Position numbers and translations under genes: made by a program
Shown here: in pieces, positions 1-5,324 of the stretch
How positions within the stretch are numbered: position 1 is the first letter of the stretch
How the letters are laid out: every line of letters begins with the position of its first letter
The notes under the pieces: generated by a model
The model's database searches: none
What the model saw: the letters and a program-made list of their open reading frames with translations, nothing else
What the model was told of the DNA's origin: nothing
NCBI GenBank assembly: GCA_910579225.1
Contig: CAJTTI010000052.1
Span: 1 to 8,531 of the forward strand
Direction of reading: 5' to 3'
DNA from: an uncultured Lachnospiraceae bacterium
GTDB lineage: Bacteria > Bacillota > Clostridia > Lachnospirales > Lachnospiraceae
DNA: 8,531 nucleotides

Positions 1-136
1 ACGCCGTAGGCGTTGGGCAAGGGCGTATATGTAACACCGCCCTGCGTATACATGTCATAGTACCTAGAAACTGTGATAAATAAAGGAAAATTTGCAATTT
101 ATACCCCGCAAAAAATCGGGAAGTACGAAAGGAGTA
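1..136. other. Leader upstream of rep gene, possible oriT/ori remnant
   Basis: No complete gene is visible. One + frame is open from base 3 to a TAA at 81-83 (26 codons); it could be the tail of an upstream gene but I do not recognise it. Three small inverted repeats are present: ACGCC/GGCGT at 1-5 and 9-13, AGGGCG/CGCCCT at 20-25 and 38-43, and CCCG/CGGG at 105-108 and 117-120. In Tn916 the transfer origin lies directly upstream of orf20, the homologue of the next gene, so these hairpins sit where oriT or a single-strand origin would be expected. I see no sequence I can equate with a known nic site, so the assignment is positional only. Confidence 0.3.
128..134 (+). promoter_or_regulatory. 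Ribosome binding site of the rep gene (AAAGGAG)
   Basis: A strong Shine-Dalgarno sequence. It lies only 2 nt before the ATG at 137, which opens an 11-codon frame ending in TAA at 170-172. It lies 9 nt before an ATC at 144 that is in frame with the long rep ORF. The spacing suits the second position better, but ATC is a very rare start. Confidence 0.5.
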
Positions 137-143
137 ATGCAGT

Positions 144-1235
144 ATCGCAACACACGAAAATTTATCCGTTAAGATTGATTACATCAGCATTGTATTTGAA
201 ACTGCAACCGCTGAAGATGTAATCACACACATTTTAGATTTACCGCCTGACATTTTCAATGTTTATCCGGCAACCGTAAAATTCAAGACCTATCAGACAC
301 GTTGGGAGATTGGAGATATTTATGTATCGGGCGACGCAAAAAAGACAGAGGACAACCCGAAAGGACTTGGCTGTTATCTTGTGATGACGGGCAGAGGGTG
401 TGATGATATTTTTCAAATCCTCGACAGCAGAAATGCAACCTTTGGAGATATGTTCCGACGCTGTGAACTAAGATACGGGCTGGATAATTTCCATTTCACA
501 AGGCTTGATGTTGCCATAGATGATAAGAACGAAATACCATTCTTTACCGTAGAGCAGATAAAGAAGAAATGCGAAAAAGAGGAATTTATCGCAAACAGTG
601 AGGGCTATCACTTTGATGAAAGCAAGTTTGATGATTTTGATACCGCAAAGACGGTTTATATCGGTGCTGGAAAGTCGGGATTGTCCTACCGTTTTTATGA
701 CAAAGACAAGGAAGTTTGTTCAAAATACAACAAGACACTTGAGGAAGTCGGCAGTTGGAAACGCACAGAAATGCAACTGCGTGATGATAAGGCTCATGCC
801 TTTGCCATGACATTTAAGGACAGACCGCTGGAACTTGGAGCATTGGCTTTCGGTTTGCTGGCGGATAATCTACGCTTTGTTGTGCCAAATAAAAATGAAA
901 GCAATAAAAGCAGATGGAAAACGTGTCGGTTTTGGGAAAGGTTTTTAGGGGCTGTGGAAGTCTTGAAACTGTGTATGCCAAAACCACATAATTCCCTTGA
1001 AGAAACACAGCAGTGGCTTACAGAGGGTGGCGTGATTTCGGCAGTGAAAAGTTTTTACTTCTTGGAAGAACATGACGCATTAGGCGGATTGGAACGGGTG
1101 GAAACCATGCTGGATAAAGCAAGATACAGCAATTCTCTTTCCAGCAAACTGACCGCCCATTTACAGAGGATAGACCGCACTGACCTTATCCCCTATATTC
1201 AGTTTGACACGAAACACGGGAAAGGGGGTATCTGA
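144..1235 (+). CDS. Rep_trans/MobT-family replication initiation/relaxase protein (Tn916 Orf20 type), start codon lost or non-canonical
   Basis: This belongs to the replication initiation factor family (Rep_trans, Pfam PF02486), which includes Tn916 Orf20 and ICEBs1 NicK. These proteins nick the element's origin for rolling-circle replication and conjugative mobilisation. Numbering from codon 144, the family blocks are KIDYISIVF (10-18), TRLDVAIDD (119-127), SYRFYDK (181-187) and WKRTEMQLR (205-213). Family-like sequence runs continuously from about base 144, giving some 363 residues, close to the normal length. However, between the in-frame TAA at 135-137 and the GTG at 381 there is no ATG, GTG or TTG. 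A start at 381 would remove the first conserved block. Either ATC 144 is used, or one base has been gained near 137-140: without the C at 140, ATG 137 reads into MSIATHE in the long frame. The stop codon overlaps the xis start (TGATG), implying coupled translation. The family call is sure; activity is doubtful. Confidence 0.85.
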   Translation: MATHENLSVKIDYISIVFETATAEDVITHILDLPPDIFNVYPATVKFKTYQTRWEIGDIYVSGDAKKTEDNPKGLGCYLVMTGRGCDDIFQILDSRNATFGDMFRRCELRYGLDNFHFTRLDVAIDDKNEIPFFTVEQIKKKCEKEEFIANSEGYHFDESKFDDFDTAKTVYIGAGKSGLSYRFYDKDKEVCSKYNKTLEEVGSWKRTEMQLRDDKAHAFAMTFKDRPLELGALAFGLLADNLRFVVPNKNESNKSRWKTCRFWERFLGAVEVLKLCMPKPHNSLEETQQWLTEGGVISAVKSFYFLEEHDALGGLERVETMLDKARYSNSLSSKLTAHLQRIDRTDLIPYIQFDTKHGKGGI

Positions 1236-1438
1236 TGAATAACAAGGATATTCCCGTATGGGAGAAATACACCCTTACCATTGAAGAAGCGTCAAAATAT
1301 TTCCGTATTGGAGAAAACAAGCTGAGAAGATTGGCAGAGGAAAATAAGGACGCTGGCTGGCTCATTATGAATGGCAACCGCATACAGATTAAACGCCGAC
1401 AGTTTGAACGTGTCATTGACAAATTAGACGCAATCTAA
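1235..1438 (+). CDS. xis: Tn916-type excisionase (Xis)
   Basis: A 67-residue homologue of Tn916 Xis, the winged-helix DNA-bending protein that helps Int excise the element. It matches my memory of Tn916 Xis along its whole length, including the DIPVWEKYTLTIEEASKYF segment at residues 5-23, the helix block FRIGENKLRRLAEEN (23-37), the basic wing NGNRIQIKRRQFE (47-59) and the C-terminal LDAI. The ATG shares one base with the rep stop (TGATG) and has a G-rich ribosome binding site (GGGGG, 1224-1228) 6 nt upstream inside the rep gene, so the two are probably translated together. The integrase follows 78 bp later. No lesion is visible in this gene, unlike its two neighbours. Confidence 0.95.
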   Translation: MNNKDIPVWEKYTLTIEEASKYFRIGENKLRRLAEENKDAGWLIMNGNRIQIKRRQFERVIDKLDAI

Positions 1439-1445
1439 TGCAAAT

Positions 1446-1489
1446 GAGCCTTGTATGTGTTATGATGAACACAAGTCATATCAAGGCTC
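1446..1489 (+). promoter_or_regulatory. Stem-loop in the int leader
   Basis: Outer arms GAGCCTTG (1446-1453) and CAAGGCTC (1482-1489) are perfectly complementary. An inner stem GTGTT (1457-1461) with AACAC (1468-1472) closes a 6-nt loop. The structure lies between the xis stop and the int ribosome binding site and is followed by CTCTTTCC, which is too poor in T for a confident intrinsic terminator. It could weaken read-through from xis into int or control int translation; the role is inferred from position only. Confidence 0.5.
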
Positions 1490-1516
1490 TTTCCAACAAG
1501 GAAAGGAGCAGACACC

Positions 1517-2458
1517 ATGAAAGAAAAAAGGCGGGATAACAAAGGACGTATCTTGCACACTGGAGAGAGCCAACGAACAGACGGAAAATACTTATATAAA
1601 TATGTAGACGCATTTGGAAACACAAGATATGTGTATGCTTGGAGATTGACACCAGCAGACCCGACACCAAAGGGAAAACGGGAAAAGCCCTCACTTCGTG
1701 AAATGGAACAGCAGATACGACGTGATATGGAAGATGGTATTGACAGCAAGGGGAAGAAAATGACGCTTTGCCAACTGTACGCCAAACAGAACGCACAGAG
1801 GGCAAATGTGAAGAAAAGCACACAGAAACAAAGGGAACAACTTATGCGGTTATTAAAAGAGGATAAGTTCATCAAGACAGACAATGTGTATCATAAGTAT
1901 TATGATGAAGTGCTGATACTGTTGAAAACGGGACTTCGTATTTCTGAATTATGTGGGCTGACAATGGCAGACATTGATTTCAAGAATGAGGTTGTCGTAG
2001 TCAGCCACCAGCTATTGAAAAGCAAGGAACAGGGCTACTACATTGAAACGCCTAAGACCAAAAGCGGAGTAAGGAACGTGCCATTGAGCAAGGAAACCAT
2101 TCAGGCATTTCACAGAGTGATGAAGAAACGCCCAAAGATAAGGTCAATGGAAATAGACGGACATAAGGATTTCTTGTTTGTCAATTCCAAAGGCAAACCA
2201 AAGGTGGCGATTGATTACACAACATTATTTGTCCGTATGGTAAAGAAATATAACAAGCACCACAAGGACAAGCCCTTGCCACATATCACACCGCATACGC
2301 TACGCCATACGTTCTGCACAAGGCTGGCAAGCAAGAATATGAACCCAAAGGATTTACAGTATATCATGGGGCATTCAAACATCAGTATCACGATGAACTG
2401 GTATGCTCATGCGTCCATAGATACGGCAAAATCAGAGGTTCAGCGTCTAATCGCATAA
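1517..2458 (+). CDS. int: Tn916-family tyrosine integrase lacking the core-binding domain
   Basis: A tyrosine recombinase that would integrate and excise the element. The N-terminal arm-binding domain is clear (residues 1-75, RRDNKGRILHTGESQ), as is the linker KKMTLCQLYAKQNAQ (80-94). The catalytic domain has all its residues: Arg141 in TGLRISEL, Lys182 in TPKTKSG, His260 and Arg263 in HTLRH, His286 in MGHSN and the nucleophile Tyr296 in NWYAHAS. The protein is 313 aa; Tn916 Int is 405 aa with its nucleophile at Tyr379. The difference lies almost entirely between LLKEDK (112-117) and VYHKYYDE (124-131), where about 83 residues, the whole core-binding (SAM-like) domain, are missing without loss of frame. 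This domain clamps the crossover site, so the enzyme is probably inactive. Translation starts at ATG 1517, 8 nt after AAAGGAG. Confidence 0.9.
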   Translation: MKEKRRDNKGRILHTGESQRTDGKYLYKYVDAFGNTRYVYAWRLTPADPTPKGKREKPSLREMEQQIRRDMEDGIDSKGKKMTLCQLYAKQNAQRANVKKSTQKQREQLMRLLKEDKFIKTDNVYHKYYDEVLILLKTGLRISELCGLTMADIDFKNEVVVVSHQLLKSKEQGYYIETPKTKSGVRNVPLSKETIQAFHRVMKKRPKIRSMEIDGHKDFLFVNSKGKPKVAIDYTTLFVRMVKKYNKHHKDKPLPHITPHTLRHTFCTRLASKNMNPKDLQYIMGHSNISITMNWYAHASIDTAKSEVQRLIA

Positions 2459-2463
2459 AAGTA

Positions 2464-2472
2464 TTTACCACG
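2464..2472 (+). repeat. DR2-like Int arm-binding repeat, copy 1
   Basis: TTTACCACG, directly after the int stop. It matches 7 of 8 positions with TTTACTAC, the complement of the DR2 site bound by the Tn916 Int N-terminal domain as I recall it from the domain-DNA structure. Confidence 0.6.
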
Positions 2473-2475
2473 ATT

Positions 2476-2484
2476 TTAACCACG
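2476..2484 (+). repeat. DR2-like Int arm-binding repeat, copy 2
   Basis: TTAACCACG, in the same orientation as copy 1 and starting 12 bp later, so the two lie on nearly the same face of the helix. It is one base further from the recalled DR2 core than copies 1 and 3. Confidence 0.55.
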
Positions 2485-2527
2485 TTTGATAGGAAAAATA
2501 TAAGAAGTTAGACCTTGATATGTGAGG

Positions 2528-2536
2528 TTTACCACT
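2528..2536 (+). repeat. DR2-like Int arm-binding repeat, copy 3
   Basis: TTTACCACT, same orientation, 52 bp after copy 2. Together the three sites mark 2459-2540 as the integrase-proximal arm of the element, so the element end lies further right. Confidence 0.55.
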
Positions 2537-2542
2537 AATACA

Positions 2543-2584
2543 AAATGCCCGAATAGCTGATAAAATGGGGCTATTCGGACATTT
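2543..2584. terminator. Inverted repeat between convergent int and P-II genes, probable bidirectional terminator
   Basis: Arms 2543-2557 and 2570-2584 pair over 15 bp with a single C-A mismatch. The core is CCGAATAGC/GCTATTCGG and the loop is 12 nt. Reading leftward (the direction of the P-II operon) the stem is followed by a TTTT run; reading rightward (the int direction) the tail is ATTTGAG, which is weaker. It sits between two genes that converge, so it may end both transcripts. Whether it belongs to the element or to the host chromosome depends on the undetermined attachment site. Confidence 0.55.
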
Positions 2585-2640
2585 GAGAAGATATAAAAAG
2601 ATAGTCAAAAAGACATATATAATTTGACCAAAACAAGATA
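2585..2640. other. AT-rich stretch, probable site of the element's right end (attR)
   Basis: About 56 bp rich in A and T (for example AAAAAGATAG and CATATATAATTT) between the inverted repeat and the stop of the P-II gene. Tn916-type elements insert into AT-rich bent DNA, and their ends usually lie a few hundred bases from int. The A-rich composition of the left part gives way to more balanced DNA beyond this point. The exact junction cannot be placed without an empty-site sequence. Confidence 0.35.
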
Positions 2641-3387
2641 TCAGATCGGAGCAAAATGATCTACTTTTATGCTGCATACGATGGCCTGAGATTCTGTCTT
2701 CAGACCGTGCTTTTCATTGATTGCATCCATGATACAATTGCGAAGATCATGGGGGACAATAATAATGACGCTCTCTTTTTCTGTCTGAAGAGAGATACCA
2801 TGATAGGTCTCAAGAGCTTTTACATTACTCCATCTGGCCCGGAGAATGGTACCACCCCGGGCGCCCAGACTTTTGGCAGTATTCAGGACATTTTCTGTGT
2901 AACCCTGATTTACGCTGATCAGAATCAGATCATGTTTGTTTTCAGCAGGCATTGACATTCTTTCCTTTTCTGTATTTTCCTGCGGGGATGGAAACGCTTT
3001 TTCCAGCAGGGTGCCGGTGATTCGGGGAGTGGGTTCTTTTTTATTATTCTGGAGAGGAAGGCTGAAGACAGCGGCAATCATGTTGCTCATGCCGGTCAGC
3101 GGCAGATCGAAAAAGATACCTTTGGTATCTATACTGCCTCTGAGCTCATTGCTCATCCGGTATACCAGCTGGTCAATCAGAGAACCGGCAGCCATACAGA
3201 TAATAACGTCTTTATCATGGGACTCCAGTCCCAGAATATCCATAATTTCGGAGGTGGCAGTACCGCGCCCAACCATCTGGTAGTGAAAGTATACGCCTTC
3301 CCGGTCATAAAGCTTTATGATATCTTTTCCTCTTCGGCGTTCTACGATGGAAACCAGGAGTTTGGGAAGTTGGATCTTTGATTGTGA
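2641..3387 (-). CDS. Tandem-domain P-II family (nitrogen-regulator-like) protein, start missing
   Basis: P-II proteins are small trimeric sensors that bind nucleotides and control transporters by contact. Two P-II-like folds are readable. The first has beta strand KLLVSIVER, helix GKDIIKLYDREG, then FHYQMVGRGTATSEIMDILG and KGIFFDLPLTGM. The second starts at DLILISVNQG and includes AKSLGARGGTILRARWSN and the C-terminal GLKTESQAIVCSIKVDHF. The only ATG is at 3276, giving 211 aa, and it would remove the first strand and helix. The homologous frame extends to a TGA at 3388-3390, yet holds no ATG, GTG or TTG in that stretch. The upstream part overlaps the 3' end of the DUF1538 gene in the +1 frame. 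A functional protein from ATG 3276 is doubtful; a frameshifted fusion or decaying gene is more likely. Its partner is probably the upstream membrane protein. Confidence 0.75.
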   Translation of the reverse strand, partial: SQSKIQLPKLLVSIVERRRGKDIIKLYDREGVYFHYQMVGRGTATSEIMDILGLESHDKDVIICMAAGSLIDQLVYRMSNELRGSIDTKGIFFDLPLTGMSNMIAAVFSLPLQNNKKEPTPRITGTLLEKAFPSPQENTEKERMSMPAENKHDLILISVNQGYTENVLNTAKSLGARGGTILRARWSNVKALETYHGISLQTEKESVIIIVPHDLRNCIMDAINEKHGLKTESQAIVCSIKVDHFAPI

Positions 3388-4225
3388 TCAGAGGCGTCAT
3401 GGCCACCACACCAAAAGCATCTGTCAGAATATTGCCCCCGGCCGCTTCACAGGCTCCCATGGCAAAAGGCAGAAGAAAGGCTGCAGTCATGGGACCGCTG
3501 GCAACGCCGCCGGAGTCGAAGGCGATGCCGGTATAGATCTTTGGAACAAAGAACGTTAACAGGAGAGAAAGGAAATAACCAGGGACCAGAAAATACAGAA
3601 TTCTTCTCAGACCAAAGCTGTCTTCCCCTGAATGCCGGTCACTTCGAAGGGCGGCAAGTCCGACACCCATGGACATAATAAAAGGAACAGTCACAGGGCC
3701 GGTGGTTACTCCGCCGGAATCAAAGGACACCGGAATAAAAGAAGGCGGGGTAAAAACAGCAGCAAAAAATATGATTCCATAAAATAGAAATAAAAGAAAA
3801 TTTAACGGAATTATAAAAAACATCCGGGCAATGGCCAGCATCATAAAGAGACTCACGCCTGCAGCAACTGCCAGGATAATAACCAGGTTCGGGATGGCAG
3901 GAACCTGCTCTGCCAGTACCTGAAGATCGGGTTCCGCCATGGTGATAATGATACCAAAGACAAAACCTGAGAAGATGGGCCAGACAGCCTGCCTGGATTT
4001 ACTCATCTCGATGCCCATGCCTTCTCCCATGGGGGTCATGGCCAGATCTGCACCCAGGGTAAAAACACCCATGCCAAAGATCAGAAGTAGGGCGCCAAAT
4101 AGAAAAAGAACCAGGGTTTCTGCCGCCACAGGTGCAATAGTGATACTGAGTATCAGTACAATCGCTGTGATCGGAAGAACGGAGGCCAGGGATTCAAAGA
4201 TTTTTTCTCTCAGTTTTTTTTCAAT
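3305..4225 (-). CDS. DUF1538-family integral membrane protein, internally shortened, out-of-frame C-terminus
   Basis: A polytopic membrane protein of the DUF1538 family; its transported substrate is not known to me. Signatures are FTLGADLAMTPMGEGMG, ITMAEPDLQVLAEQVPAIPN and a duplicated motif, FDSGGVTTGP and FDSGGVASGP, at about residues 168 and 236 counted from codon 4225. A GTG at 4129 would cut into the first helix; the natural N-terminus EKKLREKIFESLASVLPIT reads from ATT 4225, 6 nt after AGAAAGGAA. A TTG one base later would need nine A's instead of the eight present. As I recall it, the family is near 500 aa; here the first half appears to jump from EDSFGL straight to the end of the second half (ILYFLVPGYF), about 200 residues short. 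After PLITI the frame leaves the family pattern and reads the P-II gene out of frame to a TGA at 3305-3307. Probably non-functional. Confidence 0.75.
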   Translation of the reverse strand: MEKKLREKIFESLASVLPITAIVLILSITIAPVAAETLVLFLFGALLLIFGMGVFTLGADLAMTPMGEGMGIEMSKSRQAVWPIFSGFVFGIIITMAEPDLQVLAEQVPAIPNLVIILAVAAGVSLFMMLAIARMFFIIPLNFLLFLFYGIIFFAAVFTPPSFIPVSFDSGGVTTGPVTVPFIMSMGVGLAALRSDRHSGEDSFGLRRILYFLVPGYFLSLLLTFFVPKIYTGIAFDSGGVASGPMTAAFLLPFAMGACEAAGGNILTDAFGVVAMTPLITIKDPTSQTPGFHRRTPKRKRYHKAL

Positions 4226-4263
4226 GTGCAGTTCCTTTCTGTTATGTAAACTATACTATCATA

Positions 4264-4292
4264 ACTATAGAGAAAAGATACATATTTGTCAA
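4264..4292 (-). promoter_or_regulatory. Sigma-A-type promoter of the DUF1538/P-II operon
   Basis: On the - strand a perfect -35 box TTGACA (4287-4292) is followed by a 17-bp spacer and a -10 box TATAGT (4264-4269, five of six consensus bases). Transcription would start near 4257, leaving a leader of about 30 nt before the ribosome binding site at 4232-4240. The promoter appears intact although the genes it drives are damaged. Confidence 0.8.
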
Positions 4293-4363
4293 TAAAACAA
4301 GGGGTTAAGCTTTCGCTAAGACTGTTTATCACAAATCAGCTGGTTATTATTTTTTATTGGCTG

Positions 4364-5182
4364 TCACTCACAAATAGGGATCTCAATCTGTACAACATAG
4401 TCTTCGATTCGGTCAGAGACGACCTCATTGATACCTTTTTCATAGGAAAAGCCGGACAGGATCAGATTCTGTTCCACGGCATACGAAAGGATTTCCTTAT
4501 ACCGCAAAGGGAGCTGATCCCAGCTTCCTTTGTGGAACGCTCTGATATATTTTCCGCTGGGCTGTATATGCAGCCCTTTTTTGCGCGGCAGAAATGGAAT
4601 TTCGATGAAAAGTCGGGTGTAATCGTCAAAATTACCATTCTGAAGGCTGGAGACGGGGATCATGGAGCCATAGGAGGCGTCGTGCAGGCGGCCGAGTCCA
4701 TATCTGGCAGTTTCAGCTGTGATCAGTTCTACCTCTTTCTCAAAGGAAGTATTCCGCTCAATCTCCACAGTCACCAGGCAGCGTTCTTCTTTTTCCACGA
4801 TACAGATCTGGTCCAGGTCCATGGTCAGCAGGGCAAGCATGTTCTGATGATGGCCACACAGTGTCTTACGGACTGCCTGCAGATGTTGGATTTGCTGGTC
4901 CAGATGGGTGATCTTTTCTTCCAACAGGTATTTCAGATGTTCGGCAGACCGGTCTTTCATAAAGTCCTGTATTTCATGGATGGATACATCTAGTTCCCGC
5001 AGGAGCAGGATTGTCTCCAGTACGGCGCTCTGATGATAATCATAGCAGCGGTAGCCATTGACCGGGTTCACGGCAGCCGGCCGGAACAGGCCGATCTGAT
5101 CATACCACATGAGTGTCTTTTTATTGATGCCGTGGAGCGCGGCAAACTGTCCAATGGTGAGCAGTTTTCTTTCTTTTTCCAT
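4364..5182 (-). CDS. MerR-family regulator with GyrI-like effector domain
   Basis: A 272-aa one-component drug-responsive activator of the BmrR/TipA layout. Residues 7-26 (LLTIGQFAALHGINKKTLMW) form the helix-turn-helix, followed by YDQIGLFRPA and the wing NGYRCYDYH (42-50). A long helix at about 80-120 (EHLKYLLEEKITHLDQQIQH) is the dimer coiled coil. From about 125 to the end lies a GyrI-like/effector-binding domain, with ERCLVTVEIERN, the PSGKYIRAFHKGSWDQLPLR segment and the C-terminal DYVVQIEIPI strand. The start ATG has GAAAGGAA upstream. The gene is transcribed away from the MATE pump, with the MerR-type operator between them, so it most likely activates the pump when a hydrophobic or cationic compound binds. 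It lies upstream of, and on the same strand as, the DUF1538 operon, which has its own promoter. The inducer is unknown. Confidence 0.9.
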   Translation of the reverse strand: MEKERKLLTIGQFAALHGINKKTLMWYDQIGLFRPAAVNPVNGYRCYDYHQSAVLETILLLRELDVSIHEIQDFMKDRSAEHLKYLLEEKITHLDQQIQHLQAVRKTLCGHHQNMLALLTMDLDQICIVEKEERCLVTVEIERNTSFEKEVELITAETARYGLGRLHDASYGSMIPVSSLQNGNFDDYTRLFIEIPFLPRKKGLHIQPSGKYIRAFHKGSWDQLPLRYKEILSYAVEQNLILSGFSYEKGINEVVSDRIEDYVVQIEIPICE

Positions 5183-5251
5183 ATGTATTCCTTTCGGGCT
5201 CTTCCAGGTCTGTCATTCTGTCCGGGTGACGGCTGATTTTTTAATTGGTTC

Positions 5252-5282
5252 TTGACCGTACAGTTACTGTATGGTTTATGAT
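5252..5282 (+). promoter_or_regulatory. MerR-type promoter/operator of the MATE gene
   Basis: The -35 box TTGACC (5252-5257) and -10 box TATGAT (5277-5282) are separated by 19 bp, the overlong spacer typical of MerR-activated promoters. An inverted repeat sits in the spacer: ACCGTACAG (5255-5263) and CTGTATGGT (5267-5275), 8 of 9 positions complementary around the centre TTA. The neighbouring divergent MerR gene is the obvious regulator. Such proteins untwist the spacer to activate transcription. Confidence 0.88.
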
Positions 5283-5324
5283 ACCAGATACAGGGGACAA
5301 ATACAAGACAAGAGGAGAAAGAAT

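Noticed and set aside
1435..1884. 149-codon frame on the - strand opposite int
   Set aside because: Cys/Ser/Phe-rich shadow of the A-rich integrase gene.
4300..4330. Small hairpin (AGC-GAAA-GCT on the - strand) as MerR terminator
   Set aside because: Only three contiguous pairs with a GAAA loop and a weak T-rich tail.
4329..4375. Two direct copies of TCACAAAT 39 bp apart
   Set aside because: Short and one copy lies inside the MerR coding region; likely chance in AT-rich DNA.
4286..4993. 235-codon open frame on the + strand
   Set aside because: It is antisense to the MerR regulator, covers the DUF1538 promoter, and its translation resembles no family.
5271..5324. ATG 5271 as start of the MATE protein
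   Set aside because: It falls within the operator and -10 region, upstream of any possible transcript start; ATG 5325 has a strong RBS.
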